A stretch of DNA of 64,000 nt, from assembly GCA_045613065.1 (NCBI GenBank), contig JAZLAH010000044.1:1-64000 (forward strand), read 5' to 3'. A model generated the notes under the pieces. It ran no database searches, was not told the DNA's origin, and was given only the letters and a program-made list of their open reading frames with translations. This DNA comes from Fimenecus sp045613065 (GTDB lineage: Bacteria > Bacillota > Clostridia > Oscillospirales > Acutalibacteraceae). This document shows, piece after piece, positions 51,889-61,676 of the stretch (positions are counted from its first letter, which is position 1; every line of letters starts with the position of its first letter). A program made the translations under genes and the position numbers.

Positions 51889-54399
51889 ATGCTTAAAATT
51901 ATAAGTTTAATATTAAGTTTTGTGACAGTTATCTCAATGGCTGCCCAGGGACTTCCCTATTGTTTCCGTCCTACACTTGAGGTTGATGCAAACTCATTTT
52001 TAGGTGAAGTTTCAAGCAGAGCTTCAGGCTATCTTTACGGTGTGGCTGAAAACGGTGTTCCTGATTCTGCAGTTGTTGAAAGTATTGATGTTGCAAGTAT
52101 TTCACAAAAGGTTGTTGACGGACTCCAACACCCTATCGGTGACGTTGACCACGTTGCACCTGTACTTGACAATTGCGATTACATTACAGTTTATATGCAG
52201 GACTGTTTTGACACCTGGTACTATTGTCACGATGAAATTATGAATATTCGTGCAACCGGCAATTATGATAGTTTACAGTTTACTCGTGAACGATTTTTAC
52301 CACAAGTTGAAGAGGCTGTTAAAAAATTAGTACAGACAGATTATCGGGACAGACTCGTTTACTGTCTTTATAATGAAACTGACAATGCAGTGTGGTTTGG
52401 TACTGAATCACCTGACGGCACATGGCTTATGTATGATGACGAAGCAAAATTCCGTTTTTATGAAGCTTGGAAAGAAACTTACCAACTTGTCCGTTCAATT
52501 GACCCTGACGCAGTAATTGGTGGTCCAGGATATTGTGACTTCGATATCTATGAACTTGAACACTTCCTTACATACTGTCAGGAAAATGACTGTATGCCTG
52601 ATGTTATGATTTATCACGAACTTGGTGAATTCTCATCATATTATTGGCAGGACCACGTTGACGAATATCGTGAGCTTGAAGACAAAATGGGTATTGAAGA
52701 TTTACCGATTATAGTTACAGAATACGGCACAATGTATGAATGTGGTGCTCCTGCAGATATGGTGAAATACATTTCTGCTATTGAATATTCAGGCACTTAC
52801 GCAAACGCTGCATACTGGAGACTTGCTAACAATCTTAACGACACAGTTGCTGACAACAACAGCCCTAACTCTAATTGGTGGCTTTTCCGTTGGTATGCTG
52901 ATATGGAAGGTTATCTTCTCGATTCAAAAATCATTGATATTACTCATTCCGACTTTGCAAATGCTATTAAATACGGATACGACAGATTCCACTACAAGTA
53001 TTTCAACGGTCTTTCATCAATGAATACTGAAAAAGACGAAATTTCAGTTATCTGTGGTGGCTCTGACTATGACAGTTATATAAATTTCAAGCACCTTGGT
53101 AAAACAAATCTTGGTAAAAAGGTTAACGTTAAAATCGAAAGTGTTTGTTATGAGGGATTGAGCGGTATTGTAAACTCTCCAACTGTTGTTGCTGAATATA
53201 CCGATAGAATAAGTTTAGGTAAACTTCGTGTTGACCTTAAAAACCCTGACCGAAACACAGTTTATCGCATTACACTCACTCCTGCTGAAGATGGTAAAGA
53301 AGATTTTTATAACGACAATCTTCCTGTAAGATATGAATTCGAACACGGTGTTCGTCAGGGACTTACATACACTTATGACAGCGCTTATGCCACAACAGGT
53401 GATTTACAGGGCATGGTTGGTGGACTTGAAAACGCAGGTGACAGCGTTACTGTAAAATTCAATGTTCCAGAAGATAATTATTATGATTTATCAGTTATTT
53501 TCGGTAATTCAAATGATGGAAGTACGCCTGCTGACAGAGTTGACACAATGGCAATTATGACTCTTGATGGTCAGAGAGAGGAAATCTATTTCCCTAACAC
53601 AATAAAGAGTGAATATACTGATAAAATGACATTTGTCCGTTATCTTGCAAAAGGTGAACACACACTTACACTTGAACACGGTGAAGGCACTTTTGTTGTT
53701 GACAGTATGCTTGTTCGTCGTCACGAAGATGTAAATGAAATCACACTTTTGCCTGACTCTGACAGAACAAATGACACTACAAAATCATTCCTTGCTGTTG
53801 CACCATATGACGGATTCTATAATATGATTACTAATATTTCAACAGACTTTACTGTTGACGGTGCATCTGCATACACAGATGGTGACTGTGTTGTTTATCT
53901 TCGTAAAGGTCTTAATTACATTGACTTTGAAAGTGCTGAAGTTGTTGATTGTACAGTAACTGTTACAGACAAAAAGAATTACAATATGAATATTTCTGCT
54001 GAAGAAATGAGTCTTTTTGATGGTACAATACTTGTAGATGACCATATTGAAAACATTTCATGTAATGGTGGTTCAGCAAGTTTCATGGTAAATGTTCCTG
54101 AATCAGGAAATTATCGACTTACGGTTGCTTACTCAAACAATGACGAAGGTGGAGTTCACAGCTATAACGTTGACCTTATTGAAAGATATGTCACAGTTGA
54201 TGTGAATGGCACAGCACAGAATCTTTGGTGCAGAAACACATACAGCTGGGACACAGTTAAAACTGTTACGATGAACGTTCAACTTACAGAAGGTGAAAAT
54301 ACAATCACTTTCACAAATGATGGTTCAGTTAAATTCAATGACAGAGATTCATATGCACCATATATTTTCTCTGTTAGTGTAAATAAATTATGCGATTGA
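51889..54399 (+). CDS. secreted clan GH-A-type glycoside hydrolase with C-terminal CBM-like modules
   Basis: An 836-residue exported protein. Residues 1 to about 25 are a signal peptide (IISLILSFVTVISMAAQG). A TIM-barrel catalytic domain covers about 30-390. The likely acid/base Glu is in YCLYNETDNAVW and the nucleophile Glu in IIVTEYGTMY, as in GH39 and related clan-A families; the family number is not certain. After a beta domain (about 395-475) come two similar carbohydrate-binding-like modules (about 480-625 and 690-836), both with jelly-roll style sequence such as YRLTVAYSNND and YYDLSVIFGNSND. ATG 51889 is chosen for its signal peptide, although the ribosome site is weak. It precedes a GH16 gene by 12 bp, suggesting joint attack on a beta-glucan or mixed polysaccharide. 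Confidence 0.8.
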   Translation: MLKIISLILSFVTVISMAAQGLPYCFRPTLEVDANSFLGEVSSRASGYLYGVAENGVPDSAVVESIDVASISQKVVDGLQHPIGDVDHVAPVLDNCDYITVYMQDCFDTWYYCHDEIMNIRATGNYDSLQFTRERFLPQVEEAVKKLVQTDYRDRLVYCLYNETDNAVWFGTESPDGTWLMYDDEAKFRFYEAWKETYQLVRSIDPDAVIGGPGYCDFDIYELEHFLTYCQENDCMPDVMIYHELGEFSSYYWQDHVDEYRELEDKMGIEDLPIIVTEYGTMYECGAPADMVKYISAIEYSGTYANAAYWRLANNLNDTVADNNSPNSNWWLFRWYADMEGYLLDSKIIDITHSDFANAIKYGYDRFHYKYFNGLSSMNTEKDEISVICGGSDYDSYINFKHLGKTNLGKKVNVKIESVCYEGLSGIVNSPTVVAEYTDRISLGKLRVDLKNPDRNTVYRITLTPAEDGKEDFYNDNLPVRYEFEHGVRQGLTYTYDSAYATTGDLQGMVGGLENAGDSVTVKFNVPEDNYYDLSVIFGNSNDGSTPADRVDTMAIMTLDGQREEIYFPNTIKSEYTDKMTFVRYLAKGEHTLTLEHGEGTFVVDSMLVRRHEDVNEITLLPDSDRTNDTTKSFLAVAPYDGFYNMITNISTDFTVDGASAYTDGDCVVYLRKGLNYIDFESAEVVDCTVTVTDKKNYNMNISAEEMSLFDGTILVDDHIENISCNGGSASFMVNVPESGNYRLTVAYSNNDEGGVHSYNVDLIERYVTVDVNGTAQNLWCRNTYSWDTVKTVTMNVQLTEGENTITFTNDGSVKFNDRDSYAPYIFSVSVNKLCD

Positions 54400-54411
54400 G
54401 AGGAATAAAAA

Positions 54412-55314
54412 ATGTTGGTTAAAATTATCAGAGCATTAGTGGCTTTTCTTATGCTTATCTCACCTGCTTTGCCACAAAAATTAAGTCTTCCTGCGATTCC
54501 AAGTGGTCAGGATTTAGAGCTTGATTCTCGTTTTGAACTTGTATGGTCAGACGAATTTGACGGTGACAGTCTCGACACAACAAAATGGGGATTCCCATGG
54601 TGGGAAACAGAACGCAAAGGCGGTTTCTGGCACGAAGATATGGTTGCTGTTAAAGACGGAAATCTTGTAATTACCACAGCATATTTTGAGGAACCACTTG
54701 AAAACTATTATTATGACAAATGGCACGAAACAATCAACTTTGATGATTACAGAGAAGGTTGGTACACCGGTTGTATAGAAACAAAAGGCAAATTTGAACA
54801 AGCTTATGGATATTTTGAGTGCAGATGTATTTTACCAAAATCATCAGGTATGTGGTCTGCTTTCTGGATGATGAATAGTCAGGTACATAATGTTGACGGA
54901 AGTGGTCAGGACGGTACTGAAGTTGACGTATTTGAATCAATGTACTACAAAGATGTGTGGTGGGGTGCTGGTGATGCTGTTATAACAGGTATCCATTATG
55001 ATGGTTATGGTGAAGGTCACCAAGGTGACAGCATCGATAAATGGTTCGCAGAAAATCCATACGAAGAATACAACACATATGGTGTTGAATGGAACACAGA
55101 CGAATATATCTTCTATATCAACGGTGTTGAAACAGGAAGACTTAACAAAGGTGGCGTAAGTCAGAATCCTGAATATTTGCTTCTTTCTTGTGAGGTTGCA
55201 GGTGAAAACGGTGTAGCTTTTGCTGACCGTCATGGTGTTGGTGAAATGAGCATGGAACCTGGTGATACTGCAGAATTCATCGTTGACTACGTAAGAGTTT
55301 ATCAGTATAAATAA
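54412..55314 (+). CDS. secreted GH16 family endo-beta-glucanase/laminarinase
   Basis: A 300-residue protein with signal peptide (residues 1-21, ALVAFLMLISPALP). The GH16 fold starts at FELVWSDEFDGDSLDTTKW. The catalytic motif is GTEVDVFES, with nucleophile Glu and acid/base Glu bracketing the Asp. WSAFWMM and VDYVRVYQ at the C-terminus are standard. Members cleave beta-1,3- or mixed beta-1,3/1,4-glucans and agar-type glycans; laminarin or lichenan is the most likely here. It shares an operon with the large hydrolase upstream and ends at a terminator. Confidence 0.92.
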   Translation: MLVKIIRALVAFLMLISPALPQKLSLPAIPSGQDLELDSRFELVWSDEFDGDSLDTTKWGFPWWETERKGGFWHEDMVAVKDGNLVITTAYFEEPLENYYYDKWHETINFDDYREGWYTGCIETKGKFEQAYGYFECRCILPKSSGMWSAFWMMNSQVHNVDGSGQDGTEVDVFESMYYKDVWWGAGDAVITGIHYDGYGEGHQGDSIDKWFAENPYEEYNTYGVEWNTDEYIFYINGVETGRLNKGGVSQNPEYLLLSCEVAGENGVAFADRHGVGEMSMEPGDTAEFIVDYVRVYQYK

Positions 55315-55318
55315 TAGT

Positions 55319-55348
55319 AAAGCAGAGAGTTTAAACGCTCTCTGCTTT
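55319..55348 (+). terminator. terminator of the secreted glycoside hydrolase operon
   Basis: AAAGCAGAGAG pairs with CTCTCTGCTTT around TTTAAACG (about 55319-55348), followed by TTCTTT. Confidence 0.88.
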
Positions 55349-55352
55349 TTCT

Positions 55353-55823
55353 TTACCTATTCAGAATATATATTCCAAGATTCAAATATCCTGCAAATGT
55401 TACCCATACAAGATATGGTATCAACAATTTTACTGATGTCTGATTAATTTTTGAGAAGAAGTAAATATTCGCCACGATAGCAACCCATAACAACAAAAGC
55501 CAAATAAACGCAAACAGATATGCCTGTGCATTGAAAAATATGATAGACCAAAAGAAATTAAAGAACAACTGTACACCAAATGAAATTATGGCAGGTAATT
55601 TTTCTTCTTTCGTGATTGTTGTTATTACCTTATATAACGCAACACCCATAAGCACATACAGTATTGTCCAGACCACAGGAAACAACCATCCGGGTGGTGA
55701 CAATGGTGGTTTATCTATGGTTTCAAACATTTTCATATTGCCTGATGTGAACAATGCTGACAAACCACCGACACCTAACGGTATTGCTATGCTGATTAAA
55801 AGTTTTTTCCAATCAATTCTCAA
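55353..55823 (-). CDS. TspO/MBR family membrane protein
   Basis: A protein of about 156 residues with five hydrophobic segments. Family motifs are KPPLSPPGWLFPVVWTILY in the first third, FFNFFWSIIFF in the middle, and a C-terminal PYLVWVTFAGYLN. TspO proteins bind porphyrins and cholesterol-like ligands and are linked to tetrapyrrole or stress control. The start is uncertain: TTG 55823 has GAGGTGAT at good distance, while GTG 55832 lies within that site. It is a single-gene unit. Confidence 0.9.
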   Translation of the reverse strand: MRIDWKKLLISIAIPLGVGGLSALFTSGNMKMFETIDKPPLSPPGWLFPVVWTILYVLMGVALYKVITTITKEEKLPAIISFGVQLFFNFFWSIIFFNAQAYLFAFIWLLLLWVAIVANIYFFSKINQTSVKLLIPYLVWVTFAGYLNLGIYILNR

Positions 55824-55866
55824 ACATATCACCTCATCTCATTGTATGATCGTTTGCAAATCGGTA

Positions 55867-56301
55867 TCACAAAAATTGACGCATCTGAATTATCATATCT
55901 TCCTCAAGGTTTATAAGGCGTTTGCAGATATCTTTTGATTTTTCGTCGGCAGCCTCGTATTTGTTGAGATATTTGTTAAGGGATTTTACACCCATATTAC
56001 AACCGTCCGTAATCAAATCGGCAATTGTATGGTCAGATTCATTCATAACTAATTTTACATTTGTTTTCATCCACGACATACCTTTTGCCATTGGATTGGG
56101 CTCTTTGCCGTCGTCGTGATATTGGTCGAGAAGTGACTGCAATTCCTTATCAAGTTTAGTGTGCTCTTCTCGTTGGTCATTAAGGTCTTTACGAAGTTTT
56201 TCTGACTTTACGTATTTAAGCACATCATCAATAGATGAAATACCCATTTTTACTCCTGCATCACATTCACGCAACAACTTTATTGTATCCTGTTCAACCA
56301 T
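55867..56301 (-). CDS. helical-bundle protein, ferritin-like/DUF2383-like
   Basis: A 144-residue soluble protein made of long helices. It opens LRECDAGVKMGISSIDDVLKYV, has a charged second helix (LRKDLNDQREEHTKLDKELQSLL), a Pro-containing turn with KGMSWMKTNVKLVM, and two further helices. The pattern is that of four-helix bundles of the ferritin-like or DUF2383 type, but I cannot confirm metal ligands. It starts behind AAAGGAG. Its role is unknown. Confidence 0.75.
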   Translation of the reverse strand: MVEQDTIKLLRECDAGVKMGISSIDDVLKYVKSEKLRKDLNDQREEHTKLDKELQSLLDQYHDDGKEPNPMAKGMSWMKTNVKLVMNESDHTIADLITDGCNMGVKSLNKYLNKYEAADEKSKDICKRLINLEEDMIIQMRQFL

Positions 56302-56368
56302 AATTAAATCTCCTTTATTTTTTTAATAGTATAAGCTAAAAATAAAGGATTATAACAAAAAGACAGAA

Positions 56369-57130
56369 TTACTGAGACTCTGTCTTTTCTTCTTTTTTAT
56401 CTTCTGTTTTTTCTTCTTTCTTTTTAAAACTCGCAATAGCAGCTGTTACACAATAGACTTCACTTGCGCCTCTTATTTTTAAAATTGCAGCACAATCGTC
56501 AAGAGTTGAGCCTGATGTTTTTACATCATCCACCAACAGAATCGTTTTCCCCTTAACATTTATTCCGTTTTTTACATCATATACTCCAAAGACATTTCCT
56601 TTGCGTGCTCTGCTATTCATTTTGTGTTGTGCTTTTGTTTCAAAAAGTTTTACAAGAATGTTGCACAATGGTATTTTCAGTTCTTTCGATAGATTTTCAG
56701 CAAGAACTTCACTTTGATTATATTTTCTCTTTATCTTCTGCCAGTTTGTAAATGGTACAAAGCATATAAAATCAAATTTCTTATCCCCGAAATCTTCTTT
56801 AACTACTGTTGCCATATCCTGTGCAAGAATACTTCCCAAAACAAGTTTACCGCTGAATTTGAGTCTGACAATACATTGTTTAATACAATCCTCATAATAA
56901 AATGGTGCTGTTACTCCATCATAACTCAATTTATGCTTTTTACAAACACATCTTGATTTTTCTACACCACAATATTTACATTTCTCGCCTTTGATTACCG
57001 GCAAATTCTCTGTACACTCTTTGCAGAGTATTTCATCTCTTTCTAAGGTTTCACCACAGTACCGACAACGATTAGTAAAGAAGAACCAGAGAACTCGGTC
57101 ATAAAAGAACCTTTTAAGTTTTTCTTTCAT
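56369..57130 (-). CDS. comF: ComF family phosphoribosyltransferase-like protein
   Basis: A 253-residue protein. The N-terminus has the double zinc ribbon RCRYCGETLERDEILCKEC and CKYCG...CVC. The C-terminal PRTase domain has FVPFTNWQKIKRKYNQSE and the PRPP loop ILLVDDVKTSGSTL. ComF is needed for DNA uptake in Bacillus transformation, but many Firmicutes carry it without other competence genes. ATG 57130 with AAGGAG upstream is preferred; an upstream ATG at 57169 overlaps the previous stop. A Lys/Glu-rich tail is unusual. Confidence 0.9.
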   Translation of the reverse strand: MKEKLKRFFYDRVLWFFFTNRCRYCGETLERDEILCKECTENLPVIKGEKCKYCGVEKSRCVCKKHKLSYDGVTAPFYYEDCIKQCIVRLKFSGKLVLGSILAQDMATVVKEDFGDKKFDFICFVPFTNWQKIKRKYNQSEVLAENLSKELKIPLCNILVKLFETKAQHKMNSRARKGNVFGVYDVKNGINVKGKTILLVDDVKTSGSTLDDCAAILKIRGASEVYCVTAAIASFKKKEEKTEDKKEEKTESQ

Positions 57131-57168
57131 TCTGCGCTGACTCCTTCCGTTACAATTACGGAAATGCA

Positions 57169-58128
57169 TTAACCTATGATTTGGTTGTTTGATATATAAC
57201 TTTTATACTTTTTATATAATTCTGCAGAATTATCGTGACCTGAAAAGACTTTGGAATCTGTTGGATTCATAAGTCCCAAATACTGATAACCGAGAATTTT
57301 ATCAGCATATGGTGCAACATTTTCAATCTGCTTTTTAATTCTGTCGAATGATGCAGGAATCAATGCACTTTGGTAAACCATTCCTTCAAAGTCAAACAGT
57401 TCAATATCTGCCCAAAGTTCAGCACGGCCAGCTTTATCATGAGCTTTTCGAAGTTTTTCAAAAAGCCTTTTTGTTCTGTCAACTTTCGTTTTTCGAACAC
57501 CAACTTCATCCTGATAAGCAATAAAATCTACATCTAATTCTGCAAGTGAACGGATAAAACGATTATTTGCAAAAACGAGATTTGTGCCATACGGTGCTAT
57601 TAAAGTTTTCTTATCTGGAGTTAATTCATGACATCTTGCAGAGCAAAGATTAACATACTTCATAAAATCCTTTGAATAGTTTAGGATTATACAGGTTTCA
57701 TCAGGGAAATACCAACCATAAAAGCTTTTGTGATGAGAATACAGTGCAGTTATTTCTTCCATAGCCCTGAATGAACGGTCAATTACTTCTTTGCTTTTGA
57801 TATTATCGTTTGCTTTTCGCCAATCACCATAAAAACCATTACCTAAAAACACCTTGACACCACAAATATCTGCTTCACAAAGCAACTCCTCAATCGGGTC
57901 GACACAAGGAATATCTGCAAACGGAAAAACTGACGACTTGAAATAACATTTTTCATAAAGTGCAGTTGCCATAACTACGATATAGTCCATACCAACTTCT
58001 GAAATTTCACGAACTTTTCGTCGCCAGTCCTCTGCTTTGAACTGGTCGATTGTTGGATTCCAATACTTTCCTTCAGGAGTATTGTGATGATGGAACTCAA
58101 AGAATGTTCCGTCAATTTTTCTATTCAT
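57169..58128 (-). CDS. DUF4434-like TIM-barrel protein
   Basis: A 319-residue protein without signal peptide. It reads DGTFFEFHHHN early, then VREISEVGMDYIVVMATAL, VFLGNGFYGDW, SFYGWYFPDE and AYQDEVGVRK. This is the pattern of DUF4434, a glycoside-hydrolase-type TIM barrel. The Glu/Asp residues in WYFPDE and IAYQDEVG could be catalytic. It lies 27 bp after the GH36 gene on the same strand, so it probably acts on the same or a related oligosaccharide. Confidence 0.82.
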   Translation of the reverse strand: MNRKIDGTFFEFHHHNTPEGKYWNPTIDQFKAEDWRRKVREISEVGMDYIVVMATALYEKCYFKSSVFPFADIPCVDPIEELLCEADICGVKVFLGNGFYGDWRKANDNIKSKEVIDRSFRAMEEITALYSHHKSFYGWYFPDETCIILNYSKDFMKYVNLCSARCHELTPDKKTLIAPYGTNLVFANNRFIRSLAELDVDFIAYQDEVGVRKTKVDRTKRLFEKLRKAHDKAGRAELWADIELFDFEGMVYQSALIPASFDRIKKQIENVAPYADKILGYQYLGLMNPTDSKVFSGHDNSAELYKKYKSYISNNQIIG

Positions 58129-58155
58129 TATTTCACCTCGGTAAATTATAAATTA

Positions 58156-59997
58156 TTATGCTCTTTTAAGCAAAAATGCTTTTGCTCTGAAATCACCGTC
58201 AAGGCTACTACCAAATTCCTTTTTGATTTCCCAATTTTCAAGAAATTTCTCATATGAAGGATTTGCACCATTTTTAAATGTATGAACAATCATTAATGCT
58301 TCGTTTTCAATTTCACGAAGTACAATCTGATAACCCTCTGGGTCGTTGTAATCCTCCACATTACATTCAATAATGCTTGTAAAACCATCTTTTATAATAT
58401 GCTTGATTTCGTCATAGAATTTAACAGACTCCAGTGCGATATCCCAGTTTTCCTGTGGCAAATCAAAGATTTCACCGCTGATGCAAAGACGACCCAAGAA
58501 CCCTGAAATAAGGCTGTAATAAGTTCTGTAAACATCGTCCTTTGCACGAAGAACTGCCCAAATTTGACTTTGACTTGGCTTAATCATTCTCTGCACATTA
58601 GCAGCAATAATCGGAATACTTGTACATTCATGAGCATCTGAAAAGCTCGCTTGTGAACAAAGTTCCATTGTTGATGGCTCAAGTCTGTGACCACCACTTG
58701 CACAGTTTTCGATTACCAAATCAGGTAATTGCTCTTTAATTCGTTTAAAATAATTCTGACTCGCGAGTACGTACTGACGAAGACCTTCGCCAAGGCTTTC
58801 TGCACCATCACAACCCACGCCGATATTCTCGTTATAATCAACTTTAAGATATCCGTAACCACTATCACGAAGAAGTTTAATTACCTTTTCATCAAGATAA
58901 TTCACACACCACTCATCACGCAAGTCAAGGAATCTGTGACCACAAACATTAAGTGGTGCACCCATACGAGAAAGCAAATGGTCTGTTTCACCATAAATCT
59001 GTGACAACGGTGCAACATTTTCCATTTCGAACCATATACCAGGAACAAGTCCATATGACTTAATCATATCGTTGACTTCCTTAAGTCCGTTAGGGAAGAG
59101 CTTTTTGCTCACATTCCAGTCACCGATAGTATCCCACCAATTTTTATCCTCTTCTTTATACCAACCACTATCCATTACAAGGTATTTAACTCCACTACCC
59201 TGTAATTTTTTTGCAGTTTTCTCGAGATTTTCGATTGTAGGATTACCCCATGATGTGCAGTATTCGTTGAAAATTACAGGCAAGTCCTCATCAACAGGTG
59301 AAATATTCGGATTCTGTGCTTTAACAAGCATATCACACACTTTATTGAGTGTATCCCCAACGGCAACAACTGCTTTTGGAGTTGTAAAACTTTCATTTGG
59401 CTGTATTTCCTTACACCAATGACCGTAATCGAAATCTGCAATACCACCCACTAATGTCAAAGGCTCTTTATGACGGAAAAGCTCAATCTGCCAACTTGAT
59501 GGAATATAAAGCTGAACGCCGATAAACTCATTTGTTTTGCTGTTTTCCACTGCAACAAACGGAAACCACTTACGAACAGGCATTGAGCCAACCTGACCGA
59601 ACTTTTCGATTCTTATACCATGACCACTCCATGAGCGTTCCATATTAAGTTCTGTCAGCTTTTGGCTTAACATTTTGCCCTCAGCACTCCAGAATGATGT
59701 TGCTCTGTGCAGAGTATCAGCATCAATATCTGCAATTGCAAATGATGAAATCATATCAAGAGTTACAATTTCATCTGTATTGTTTTCAAACACTGTATGA
59801 CACTCGAAAACATCACCTTTTTTTATATGATATGCAGTAATTTTATATCCGTCTGCTGACTCATACACGTTTTTTTCATCATCAGCAGAAACAAGTTTGC
59901 ATTTCCACACACTTTCACTATCTGCCATTGAAATACCATTTATAAAGTGACCTCCAAAGTCGTCACCTCTTACTTTAAATTGAACAGTAAAATTCAT
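58156..59997 (-). CDS. GH36 family alpha-galactosidase
   Basis: A 613-residue protein with GH36 layout: an N-terminal beta-sandwich of about 230 residues, then a TIM barrel with YLVMDSGWY, GIWFEMENV and YLKVDYNEN (nucleophile Asp). ENCASGGHRLEP and QASFSDAHECT follow, where the last carries the acid/base Asp, and a C-terminal beta domain ends the protein. It releases alpha-linked galactose from oligosaccharides such as raffinose or melibiose; alpha-N-acetylgalactosaminidases are related. No signal peptide, so cytoplasmic. The start has CAGAGGTG upstream. The DUF4434-like gene follows. A frameshifted short gene precedes it. Confidence 0.92.
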   Translation of the reverse strand: MNFTVQFKVRGDDFGGHFINGISMADSESVWKCKLVSADDEKNVYESADGYKITAYHIKKGDVFECHTVFENNTDEIVTLDMISSFAIADIDADTLHRATSFWSAEGKMLSQKLTELNMERSWSGHGIRIEKFGQVGSMPVRKWFPFVAVENSKTNEFIGVQLYIPSSWQIELFRHKEPLTLVGGIADFDYGHWCKEIQPNESFTTPKAVVAVGDTLNKVCDMLVKAQNPNISPVDEDLPVIFNEYCTSWGNPTIENLEKTAKKLQGSGVKYLVMDSGWYKEEDKNWWDTIGDWNVSKKLFPNGLKEVNDMIKSYGLVPGIWFEMENVAPLSQIYGETDHLLSRMGAPLNVCGHRFLDLRDEWCVNYLDEKVIKLLRDSGYGYLKVDYNENIGVGCDGAESLGEGLRQYVLASQNYFKRIKEQLPDLVIENCASGGHRLEPSTMELCSQASFSDAHECTSIPIIAANVQRMIKPSQSQIWAVLRAKDDVYRTYYSLISGFLGRLCISGEIFDLPQENWDIALESVKFYDEIKHIIKDGFTSIIECNVEDYNDPEGYQIVLREIENEALMIVHTFKNGANPSYEKFLENWEIKKEFGSSLDGDFRAKAFLLKRA

Positions 59998-60027
59998 AAT
60001 TTCACCTCTGAAAAGCTTTATATCAAT

Positions 60028-60220
60028 TCAACTTCTATATCTTCCATCAATTTTCCACTCAACATCATCTGTCGGTTCAAAATGCAACACTGACAATGCT
60101 CTAAATTGCAAGAATTTTTGCGTTTTCAGGTGTGCAATAATAAAGCTCAAAATCACCGCCTTGATTAAATCCCAATGGTGACAAGTCTATTTTCATTTTG
60201 TTTAATGATTTAATATCCAT
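60028..60220 (-). pseudogene. short frameshifted ORF upstream of the GH36 gene
   Basis: A frame from ATG 60220 gives MDIKSLNKMKIDLSPLGFNQ and continues to TAG at 60101. Sequence in the next frame continues without stop to TGA 60028, reading VLHFEPTDDVEWKIDGRYRS. One base change in length between them would give a single frame of about 63 residues. It ends 30 bp before the GH36 start. It is either a decayed small gene or a sequencing error. I do not recognise the family. Confidence 0.5.
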
Positions 60221-60277
60221 TTCGAACCTCACAGACAATTTCTTAAAGATATTATATCATTTTCAATATATAAAAAC

Positions 60278-60311
60278 AACAGAAACCCCTGACTTCTCAA
60301 AAGTTTCTGTT
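60278..60311 (-). terminator. terminator of the XRE-regulator operon
   Basis: AACAGAAAC (60278-60286) pairs with GTTTCTGTT (60303-60311). On the minus strand TGTTTTTATA follows. The stem includes the last codons of the regulator gene. Confidence 0.75.
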
Positions 60312-60926
60312 ATCTTCTGTCTTTGCTCTCTTTAAAAATATTAGACCTTTTATTATTAGCAACAAAAAAGCTACAATAACGGCATAAACCTCTCTTGTTA
60401 ATGCAAGAAACACCACCATCAAAATACTAATTATCATTGATATTTCCATCATTGTTTTACTATTTTTCTCTTTGCTTGTTTTTGTAAATATAACTTTTAC
60501 AATTCCAATAACAATTAGGGTAATATACATAGCCCAGAAAACTATTTTGTTGATTTGTGTTGTTTGTACATAATTCAGCAAATTTACTGAATACACAAAA
60601 TCGTCAATTGTATTTGGATAAAGAGGTAAAACAATTAGTATAAATGAAAATAAATCCACAATACCAAACAACAAGTCACACATGTTTCGCATATTGGCTT
60701 TGTTTTCTTTTTCAGCAATCGAGAGTAGTTTATCCCCCGATAACAAATCATCAATTGTTACAGAAAAGTAATTGGCAATTCCCTTTAATGAATCAATACT
60801 GGGATATCCTCGTCCCGATTCCCATTTCGAAATAGCTGTACGGGAAACATATAAAGCCTCTGCTAATTCCTCTTGTGTAAGACCTCTGCTTTTTCTTAAT
60901 TCCTGAAGCTTTTCATGAAATTCCAT
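60297..60926 (-). CDS. XRE-family regulator with membrane domain
   Basis: A 209-residue protein. Residues 5-60 are a helix-turn-helix of the XRE type (KLQELRKSRGLTQEELAEAL, then VSRTAISKWESGRGYPSIDSL). From about residue 80 come four hydrophobic segments, so it is a membrane-tethered regulator. It overlaps the PAP2 phosphatase gene by 14 bp. It may sense an envelope signal and control its own operon, whose upstream region holds a perfect palindrome at 61677-61697. The signal is unknown. Confidence 0.88.
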   Translation of the reverse strand: MEFHEKLQELRKSRGLTQEELAEALYVSRTAISKWESGRGYPSIDSLKGIANYFSVTIDDLLSGDKLLSIAEKENKANMRNMCDLLFGIVDLFSFILIVLPLYPNTIDDFVYSVNLLNYVQTTQINKIVFWAMYITLIVIGIVKVIFTKTSKEKNSKTMMEISMIISILMVVFLALTREVYAVIVAFLLLIIKGLIFLKRAKTEDNRNF

Positions 60927-61590
60927 AGCGTGACCTCTCTTTATTACTTAACAATACAACCGCCTTGTATATATAAAACAATCCTGCACTTATAAGAATT
61001 GACCCGACAATGTCAGTAAACCAATGAACACCTGAAACAAGTCTACCTATAACCATAAATGAAGAAAATACAGTTGATAAAACTCTGATACAAGTTTTAA
61101 TTCCATTATTTTTTAATCTCCTATTAGCCTGAAAAACTAATGTTGGCATAACACTTAATACAAGCAATGTTGTCGAAGACGGATAAGACGCTTCCATAAA
61201 TCCATCAATAAGTACCGGCCTGTAATTAATTGGAATCATCTCAAAAATCAAATAGCATAATATTACTATAACATAATATATCCCTAAAACACTAATATCA
61301 AAATCAACTTTTAATAAACTTTTTCTTTTTACTAATTGAATAAAGCCAATTATACCAAAAATCATACAAATAAATAAAGGAACAAACCCCAACCAATCGG
61401 TGATACCGTATATCATCATATTCACACCTGTTGTTTTGTGAAACCAGCTGTTGAATATAGCAAACCCTATATTCGTTTCATTTAACCCTATAGGTTGCAC
61501 ATCGACTGTTTGTATCAATATTGTCCAAACGGTAAAAGATAAAACTAATGCAAATCCTGTAATCAATGCTTTCTTTCCAAGACTTTTCAT
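60913..61590 (-). CDS. PAP2 family membrane phosphatase
   Basis: A 225-residue membrane protein with about six hydrophobic segments. PAP2 catalytic motifs are partly visible: IPINYRPVLIDG for KxxxxxxRP, YPSSTT for PSGH (the His is replaced by Thr), and GRLVSGVHWFTDI for SRxxxxxHxxxD with the final His and Asp. The PSGH change suggests altered activity. Members dephosphorylate lipid phosphates such as undecaprenyl pyrophosphate or phosphatidic acid. It starts behind AGAGAGGAC and overlaps the regulator gene downstream. Confidence 0.85.
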   Translation of the reverse strand: MKSLGKKALITGFALVLSFTVWTILIQTVDVQPIGLNETNIGFAIFNSWFHKTTGVNMMIYGITDWLGFVPLFICMIFGIIGFIQLVKRKSLLKVDFDISVLGIYYVIVILCYLIFEMIPINYRPVLIDGFMEASYPSSTTLLVLSVMPTLVFQANRRLKNNGIKTCIRVLSTVFSSFMVIGRLVSGVHWFTDIVGSILISAGLFYIYKAVVLLSNKERSRYGIS

Positions 61591-61676
61591 ATTATTTATG
61601 TCCTCTCTGTTATAATAATTGTCTTATTTAAAAGTAACAAAAGACATAAAAATAGTAAAGAAACAGTCTGTAACAT

